From: Amycolatopsis solani
GTDB taxonomy: Bacteria; Actinomycetota; Actinomycetes; Mycobacteriales; Pseudonocardiaceae
Direction of reading: 5' to 3'
DNA length: 64,000 nucleotides
Assembly: GCF_033441515.1 (NCBI RefSeq)
Contig: NZ_JAWQJT010000001.1
Coordinates: forward strand, 3,534,001-3,598,000
Position 1 is the first letter of the stretch. Every line of letters starts with the position of its first letter. A program made the translations under genes and the position numbers. This document shows positions 59,312 through 64,000 of the stretch, one piece after another. The notes under the pieces are model-generated. The model did not search any database, was not told the origin of the DNA, and saw only the letters and a program-made list of their open reading frames with translations.

Positions 59312-59626
59312 ATGGGTACTTGGCTGGGCCTCGCGCTCCCGGGTGGCGTCGTGATCCTGCTGGTCATGGCCGCGATCGAACTGCGGCCGCGCAAGGACGG
59401 CTCGCGGTTCAAGGCGCGGCTGTCCGCGACGTACGTCGAGGAGACGACCGCGTTCCTCTACGGCACCAAGCGGCGTGAGCTGGAACACCGGGAAACCACG
59501 TCGATGCTCGTCGAGCAGGACGCCGAAGGGGCGCCTCCGTGGCGTGACGTGGACTTGGACGCCGGAATCGCCAGGATCCGGCCGCGTTCGGGCCCGCCGG
59601 GGCCGGAAAACGGCCAGCTACAGTGA
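59312..59626 (+). CDS. Small single-pass membrane protein (DUF6191-like)
   Basis: 104 residues. It begins with a membrane helix (WLGLALPGGVVILLVMAAIEL) followed by a basic stretch, then a polar domain with SATYVEETTAFLYGTKRRELEHRE. The ATG at 59312 is used; the longer frame lacks a ribosome site and overlaps the operator region. DUF6191 is my best family guess from layout. It sits four bases before cobG, perhaps co-transcribed without functional relation. Confidence 0.7.
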   Translation: MGTWLGLALPGGVVILLVMAAIELRPRKDGSRFKARLSATYVEETTAFLYGTKRRELEHRETTSMLVEQDAEGAPPWRDVDLDAGIARIRPRSGPPGPENGQLQ

Positions 59627-59630
59627 CCCC

Positions 59631-60707
59631 ATGCCGACCCCAGCACGCGTGCGAGCCGACGCGTGCCCTGGTGTTTTCGCACCCCACGACGCCGCCGACG
59701 GGCCACTCGCGCGGGTGCGGCTGCCCGGCGGTGCGATTTCCGCGGCCGGGCTGCGCGCGCTGGCCGACGCCGCCGAGGCGTGCGGTGACGGCGACCTCCA
59801 CCTCACCTCGCGCGGCAACGTCCAGCTGCGCGGCGTCACCCGCCCCGGCCTCGCCGAGCGGCTGACCGACGCCGGCCTGCTGCCTTCGCCGTCGCACGAG
59901 CGGGTCCGGAACGTGCTGGCCTCGCCGTCGAGCGGGCTGCGCGGCGGGCTCGCCGACGTCCGGGGCCTGGCCGCTTCGCTCGACCGCGCGCTGTGTGCCG
60001 TACCCGAGCTGGCCGCGCTGCCCGGCCGGTTCCTCTTCGCCTTCGACGACGGCCGCGGCGACGTCGCCGGGGAAGGCGCCGATGTCTGCTGGCGCGCGAC
60101 CGGGCCGTCCGAAGGCACGCTGCTGCTCGCGGGTGGCGACACCGGACGCCGGGTGGCCCGCGCCGACGCCGTCGCCACGGCGATCGAGGTCGCGCGGGAG
60201 TTCTGCCGCGTGCGCGGAGCCGCCTGGCGCGTCGCCGAACTCGACGACTCGGCCTGGCGCGGAACGCCGGTTTCCTTCGCGGAAGCCGAAGTCGTGGCCG
60301 GGGTGTTCTCGCGCGACGACGGCGGCCTCGCGGCCGGGGTCGTGCCGCGCTTCGGGCAGCTTTCCGCCGCGCAGGCGCGGGCCTTGGCGGAGTTCGGGAC
60401 GGCGGTGGTCACGCCGTGGAAGTCCGTGGTGCTGCCGGACGTTCCCGCGGATGTCTTCGCGCGGCTGGGTTTCGGGGCGACCGCCCTGGGCACCACCGCC
60501 TGCATCGGCCGGCCCGGCTGCGCGAAGTCGCGCGCCGACGTGCGCGCCGACGCGGTGTTCCGGCCCGGGCTGCGCGCGCACTTTTCGGGCTGCGAACGGC
60601 GGTGCGGCAAGCCGTCGCAGTCCCATGTGGACGTGGTCGCGGAAGCGGACGGATATCGGGTCGACGGCCGGTGGGTGCCGCTCGACGAGGTGAAGGGAAC
60701 CCTGTGA
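59631..60707 (+). CDS. cobG: Precorrin-3B synthase CobG
   Basis: 358 residues. Two nitrite/sulfite-reductase-like ferredoxin repeats (GDLHLTSRGNVQLRGV in the first) and the Fe-S/sirohaem-type Cys set TACIGRPGCAKS and FSGCERRCGKPSQSH. CobG uses oxygen to make precorrin-3B, so this is the aerobic cobalamin route. The ATG at 59631 is used. The stop overlaps the GTG of cobH. The distant cobN in this window belongs to the same route. Confidence 0.95.
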   Translation: MPTPARVRADACPGVFAPHDAADGPLARVRLPGGAISAAGLRALADAAEACGDGDLHLTSRGNVQLRGVTRPGLAERLTDAGLLPSPSHERVRNVLASPSSGLRGGLADVRGLAASLDRALCAVPELAALPGRFLFAFDDGRGDVAGEGADVCWRATGPSEGTLLLAGGDTGRRVARADAVATAIEVAREFCRVRGAAWRVAELDDSAWRGTPVSFAEAEVVAGVFSRDDGGLAAGVVPRFGQLSAAQARALAEFGTAVVTPWKSVVLPDVPADVFARLGFGATALGTTACIGRPGCAKSRADVRADAVFRPGLRAHFSGCERRCGKPSQSHVDVVAEADGYRVDGRWVPLDEVKGTL

Positions 60708-61327
60708 TCGACTACCTGCGGGACGGTGCCGAGATCTACCGGCACTCGTTCGCCACGATCCGCGAGGAGGCGGACCTGGCGATCCTGCCCGACGACGTGG
60801 CCGGGCTGGCGGTCCGGATGATCCACGCCTGCGGCATGGTCGATCTGGTCGACGACCTGCGCTACACCCTCGACGTCGTCGAGTCGGGCCGGGCCGCGCT
60901 GGAAGCGGGCGCGCCGATCCTGTGCGACGCGCAGATGATCGCCAGCGGCGTCACCCGCCGCCGCCTGCCCGCGGCCAACGAAGTGCTCTGCACGCTGTCG
61001 GACCCGTCGGTGCCCGGGCTCGCGGAGCGGATGGGCACCACGCGATCGGCGGCGGCGCTGGAACTGTGGCGCGACAAGCTGCCCGGCTCGGTCGTCGCGA
61101 TCGGCAACGCGCCGACCGCGTTGTTCCGCCTGCTGGAGATCCTCGACGAAGGCGTGGGCGCCCCGGCGGCGATCATCGGCGTGCCGGTGGGCTTCGTCGG
61201 CGCCGTCGAGTCCAAAGTGGAACTCGCGAAGCGCGCCCCGGCGCCCTACCTGGTGGTGCACGGGCGACGCGGTGGCAGCGCGATGGCCGTGGCGGCGATC
61301 AACGCACTCGCGAGCGCCGAAGAATGA
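60704..61327 (+). CDS. cobH: Precorrin-8X methylmutase CobH
   Basis: 207 residues. It has EIYRHSFATIREEADL near the N-terminus, including the conserved catalytic His, then MIHACGMVDLV, PILCDAQMIASGVTR and GNAPTALFRLLE. It moves a methyl group from C-11 to C-12 to give hydrogenobyrinic acid. The GTG start overlaps the cobG stop (GTGA). cobIJ follows 34 bases later. Confidence 0.97.
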   Translation: MIDYLRDGAEIYRHSFATIREEADLAILPDDVAGLAVRMIHACGMVDLVDDLRYTLDVVESGRAALEAGAPILCDAQMIASGVTRRRLPAANEVLCTLSDPSVPGLAERMGTTRSAAALELWRDKLPGSVVAIGNAPTALFRLLEILDEGVGAPAAIIGVPVGFVGAVESKVELAKRAPAPYLVVHGRRGGSAMAVAAINALASAEE

Positions 61328-61361
61328 GCACCGCCGACGTACTTTTTCCCGCGGAGGCGGC

Positions 61362-62852
61362 ATGAACACCGGCAAGCTGTACGGCGTCGGCCTCGGCCCC
61401 GGCGACCCGGAACTGATGACGGTCAAGGCGGCCCGGCTCATTTCGGAAGCCTCGGTGATCGCGTACCACAGCGCGCGCCACGGCCGCAGCATCGCGCGTT
61501 CGGTCGCCGAGCCGTACCTGCGCGAGGGGCAGATCGAGGAGAAGCTCGTCTACCCGGTCACCACCGAGACGACCGACCACCCCGGCGGCTACGAGGGCGC
61601 GATCGCGGACTTCTACGAGCTGAGCGCGAAGCGGCTCGCCGAGCACCTCGACGCGGGGCGCGACGTCGTCCTGCTCTGCGAAGGCGACCCGTTCTTCTAC
61701 GGCTCGTACATGTACATGCACGAACGGCTTTCCGGCCGGTTCGAAGCGATCGTCGTCCCGGGCGTGACGTCGGTGAGCGCGGCGTCCTCGGTGCTGGGCC
61801 GCCCCCTGGTCCAGCGCGACGAGGTCCTGACGGTCCTCCCGGGCACCCTCCCGGCCCCGGAACTGGCCCGCCGCTTGGCCGACACCGACGCGGCGGCCGT
61901 CCTGAAGCTGGGCCGCACGTTTTCGTCGGTGCGCGAGGCGTTCGAGGAGGCGGGGAAGCTCGACGACGCCGTCTTCGTCGAGCGGGCGACGTGGGGGCAG
62001 CAGCGGATCGAGCCGCTGGCTTCGGTGGACCCGTCGTCGGTGCCGTACTTTTCGCTGGCTCTGCTGCCTTCGCCGGCTTACGCTTCGCGCCAGTCGCCTG
62101 CTTCTTCTTCCCCTTCGACTTCGTCCGGCGGCGAAGTCGTGGTGGTCGGCCTAGGCCCGGCGGGTCCTTCGTGGCTGACGCCGGAAGCGGCTGCCGAGCT
62201 GGCCGAAGCCGAGCACATCGTGGGGTACGGCCCGTATGTCGCCCGGGTGCCGCAGAAGGCGGGCCAGCAGCGGCACGCGTCGGGCAACCGGGTCGAGGCG
62301 GACCGGGCTCGGGAAGCCCTTGCCCTTGCCGCGGCCGGCGCCCGGGTGGCGGTGGTGTCTTCGGGTGACCCGGGCGTGTTCGCGATGGCGTCGGCTGTCC
62401 TGGAGCAGGCGGCCGAAGGCCATGGCGGCGGTGTGCGGGTCCGTGTCGTCCCGGGCGTGACGGCAGCCCAGGCAGCGGCTTCGCGTGTTGGTGCGCCACT
62501 GGGACACGACTATTGCGTGCTTTCGCTGTCGGATCGGTTGAAGCCGTGGGAGATCATCGAGAAGCGCCTGGACGCAGCGGGCGCGGCGGACCTGGTGCTG
62601 GCGCTGTACAACCCGGCTTCGCGTACTCGGACGACTCAGCTGGCTGATGCTCGCTCGGTGTTGCTCCGCCACCGTTCCGCGTCGACCCCCGTCGTCGTGG
62701 CGCGGGATGTGGGCGGCCCGGAGGAGGACATCCGCGTCACGACCCTCGGGGACCTCGATCCGTCCACTGTGGACATGCGCTGCCTGCTGATCGTGGGCTC
62801 TTCCCGCACCCTCGTGGAGAACGGCATCGTCTGGACGCCCCGGAGTTACTAG
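61362..62852 (+). CDS. cobIJ: CobI-CobJ fusion: precorrin-2 C20- and precorrin-3B C17-methyltransferase
   Basis: 496 residues. Residues 1-237 are CobI (GVGLGPGDPELMTVKA, CEGDPFFYGSYMYM). A Ser/Pro-rich linker leads at about 250 to CobJ (VVGLGPAGPSWLTPEA, SSGDPGVFAMAS, LALYNPASRTRTTQL). Both are SAM-dependent and act on either side of CobG, so the three genes perform successive steps. Such fusions are common in actinobacteria. The ATG follows GCGGAGGCGG. A long hairpin lies just behind the stop. Confidence 0.96.
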   Translation: MNTGKLYGVGLGPGDPELMTVKAARLISEASVIAYHSARHGRSIARSVAEPYLREGQIEEKLVYPVTTETTDHPGGYEGAIADFYELSAKRLAEHLDAGRDVVLLCEGDPFFYGSYMYMHERLSGRFEAIVVPGVTSVSAASSVLGRPLVQRDEVLTVLPGTLPAPELARRLADTDAAAVLKLGRTFSSVREAFEEAGKLDDAVFVERATWGQQRIEPLASVDPSSVPYFSLALLPSPAYASRQSPASSSPSTSSGGEVVVVGLGPAGPSWLTPEAAAELAEAEHIVGYGPYVARVPQKAGQQRHASGNRVEADRAREALALAAAGARVAVVSSGDPGVFAMASAVLEQAAEGHGGGVRVRVVPGVTAAQAAASRVGAPLGHDYCVLSLSDRLKPWEIIEKRLDAAGAADLVLALYNPASRTRTTQLADARSVLLRHRSASTPVVVARDVGGPEEDIRVTTLGDLDPSTVDMRCLLIVGSSRTLVENGIVWTPRSY

Positions 62853-62856
62853 GACC

Positions 62857-62902
62857 GTCGTGAGTGGTAAGTCGGGTTAGAACCCGACTTACCACTCACG
62901 AC
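62857..62902. repeat. Long perfect hairpin, GTCGTGAGTG family, copy 2
   Basis: Two 22-base arms separated by AG. The outer part is GTCGTGAGTG, the middle GTAAGTC, the inner part GGGTT. Outer and inner parts match the hairpin at 54053, while the middle seven bases differ with matching changes in both arms. It separates cobIJ from a convergent small gene, so it probably terminates both. Confidence 0.85.
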
Positions 62903-63150
62903 CGGGTCAGCGGGTCGGGTCCTTGCCGTTCGGCTGGCGGGTTCCCGGCCCAGGAACTCAGGCCGGCTAGGACCTTGAGCACGAAACCGCGGTGGTGTGC
63001 GGTGAGGAACGGGCAGATGATCAGTGCGGGCAGTAACCCGGCGACCGCCATGACCAAGGGGATGGTCCGAACGACCGTGGCCAGTGCTGAGCTCTGGGGC
63101 CCGGTGCCGGTCCGGGAGCTCAGCAGGGCCATCCAAGGAATCACCGACAC
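62896..63150 (-). CDS. Small membrane protein of unknown function
   Basis: 84 residues, GTG start at 63150 with a clear GGAGGAG ribosome site. One or two membrane helices (VVRTIPLVMAVAGLLPALIICPFL, then FVLKVLAGLSSWAG) and a short polar tail. The C-terminal end overlaps the hairpin arm at 62857-62902. No family recognised. Confidence 0.65.
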   Translation of the reverse strand: MSVIPWMALLSSRTGTGPQSSALATVVRTIPLVMAVAGLLPALIICPFLTAHHRGFVLKVLAGLSSWAGNPPAERQGPDPLTRS

Positions 63151-63265
63151 GACGTTCTCCTCCGCTGCGTCTCACCAGCTGACTGCCGGCTTCCGGCACC
63201 AGTGGAACATCGAGGACGTCATGGTACCTGGCGAAGGTCGGGGGGTTCTAAAGTAGTCTGGTGCC

Positions 63266-64000
63266 ATGCCACGTTCATTACCTGGTGCGGCTGACCTGCA
63301 GCTGGTCAGTCATGCTGCCCACCAGGGACTCGATGTCACCGCCAGGCAAGTGGAACGATGGCGTCATCAGGGTTTGCTCCCCCGGAATCTCACCCGTGCG
63401 CTCGGCCGGGGGCGAGGCAGCGAGTCCGCACCCGCTCCGGGGGCGGCCGAACTGGTGGGGTGGCTGGCTCGGCACGCACGGCCGGGCCATCGTCCGCACG
63501 ATCTCGCGTTGCGTGCGTTCGGTGAGGGCTTCGCCGTTCCCGAACAGACCGTGCGCGCGGCCTTCATCGCGGCGATCGGTCGCGTTGTCGTGCCGGGCGA
63601 GCTGTCCGGCGGTTCAGCCGTCGCGCCGAACGCGGCCGTCAGTGATCTGATCGCCTCCGGCCTGGGCGGCGGGTCGCTGGTCCCGGCCCGGGTCCGACGC
63701 ATCGACCGAGGGCTCGCGAGAATGGGAATCGATTGGGCGAACCCGGAGTTGGCGTCGCTCGATCCGGGTTTCGAGTCGGGTGATGGGCTCGTCGAGAACG
63801 CCGATGCTGCCCTGGCCGCCGCGCAAATGGCTCTGACAGGTGGGGATGCCGCCGATGTCGCGACCTTGGGCAAGCTGGCCCGCGCAATGGCCCCCGACGG
63901 TGCGGCTGCTCCTTTCGCCGGTCGGCTGGAATACCAGTGGCCAGACCAAGGGAGCGATGGCGTTGACAACCTCGTCGACGAAGAGGGCAACTTTTCCTTG
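63266..64000 (+). CDS. Putative HTH-containing protein, 3' end beyond the window
   Basis: The frame from ATG 63266 stays open to the last base (245 codons) with normal codon use. Near the N-terminus, HQGLDVTARQVERWRHQGLLP resembles a MerR-like helix-turn-helix (recognition helix plus WRxxGLLP). The rest is helical, with WLARHARPGHRPHDLALRAFG and an acidic stretch near the window edge (DNLVDEEGN). Family unknown, probably a DNA-binding regulator. It is divergent from the small membrane protein gene. Confidence 0.7.
   Translation, partial: MPRSLPGAADLQLVSHAAHQGLDVTARQVERWRHQGLLPRNLTRALGRGRGSESAPAPGAAELVGWLARHARPGHRPHDLALRAFGEGFAVPEQTVRAAFIAAIGRVVVPGELSGGSAVAPNAAVSDLIASGLGGGSLVPARVRRIDRGLARMGIDWANPELASLDPGFESGDGLVENADAALAAAQMALTGGDAADVATLGKLARAMAPDGAAAPFAGRLEYQWPDQGSDGVDNLVDEEGNFSL

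Noticed and set aside
1..64000. CRISPR array or intact insertion sequence
   Set aside because: No regularly spaced direct repeats with unique spacers and no transposase were seen; the only recombinase trace is the decayed integrase near 19270.

Overview
This is a chromosomal window from a very high-GC actinobacterium. GTG/ATG starts are often fused to the previous stop (ATGA, GTGA), and there is a complete conservon (cvnA-E), a Nit1C-type cluster, a DasR-like operator and many secreted hydrolases. Together these suggest a Pseudonocardiaceae member, most likely Amycolatopsis-like. The genus is inferred from gene content, not proven. The two tRNA genes (Lys-CUU, His-GUG) are on the minus strand.

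Layout. 1-3282: tail of a Nit1C cluster (AIR-synthase-like protein, nitrilase, a second nitrilase that has lost its catalytic Cys and Glu, glycosyltransferase). 3566-8835: a regulon built around an ECF41-type sigma factor. It has two NmrA-like SDR paralogs, a cupin, a free NTF2-like domain, a ferritin-like protein and a clipped classical SDR. Three promoters with the same TGTCACA-like/GGTC architecture sit in front of its transcription units. 8863-12812: membrane-anchored hydrolase and a NarL-type two-component pair. 13036-18432: conservon cvnABCDE, whose P450 lacks the ExxR arginine, facing a normal P450. 18433-19764: decayed DNA (serine hydrolase and tyrosine recombinase remnants) beside tRNA-Lys.

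19931-36774: mostly single genes: L,D-transpeptidase, MFS transporter, GT87 mannosyltransferase, tRNA-His, oligoribonuclease, HerA-like ATPase, DUF3224, a PDZ-less HtrA-type protease, M20 hydrolase, methyltransferase, AlkA-like glycosylase, M50-like peptidase, ProA, a domain-swapped RibD-like fusion, and a GH18 chitinase with a DasR-type site in its promoter. 37218-40806: GT39-type glycosyltransferase with a response regulator and kinase. 40846-44585: cobN behind a cobalamin riboswitch. 44602-49537: a PgsB/PgsC (poly-gamma-glutamate synthase-like) operon, led by a double-sensor HAMP protein and ended by a secreted NlpC/P60 hydrolase.

50794-54060: large secreted subtilase. 54131-57186: a small cluster combining MauD-like and MauE-like thiol-redox proteins with a Tat-exported, six-cysteine, tryptophan-rich protein and two uncharacterised membrane proteins. 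This is the best candidate for an undescribed system. 57191-59259: ABC exporter with its XRE regulator and a palindromic operator. 59631-62852: cobG-cobH-cobIJ, the corrin-ring genes that complement the distant cobN. 62896-64000: a small membrane protein and the start of a gene running off the window.

Two hairpins (54053 and 62857) share outer arms and loop but differ, with compensation, in the middle of the stem. This is a family of structured intergenic elements.
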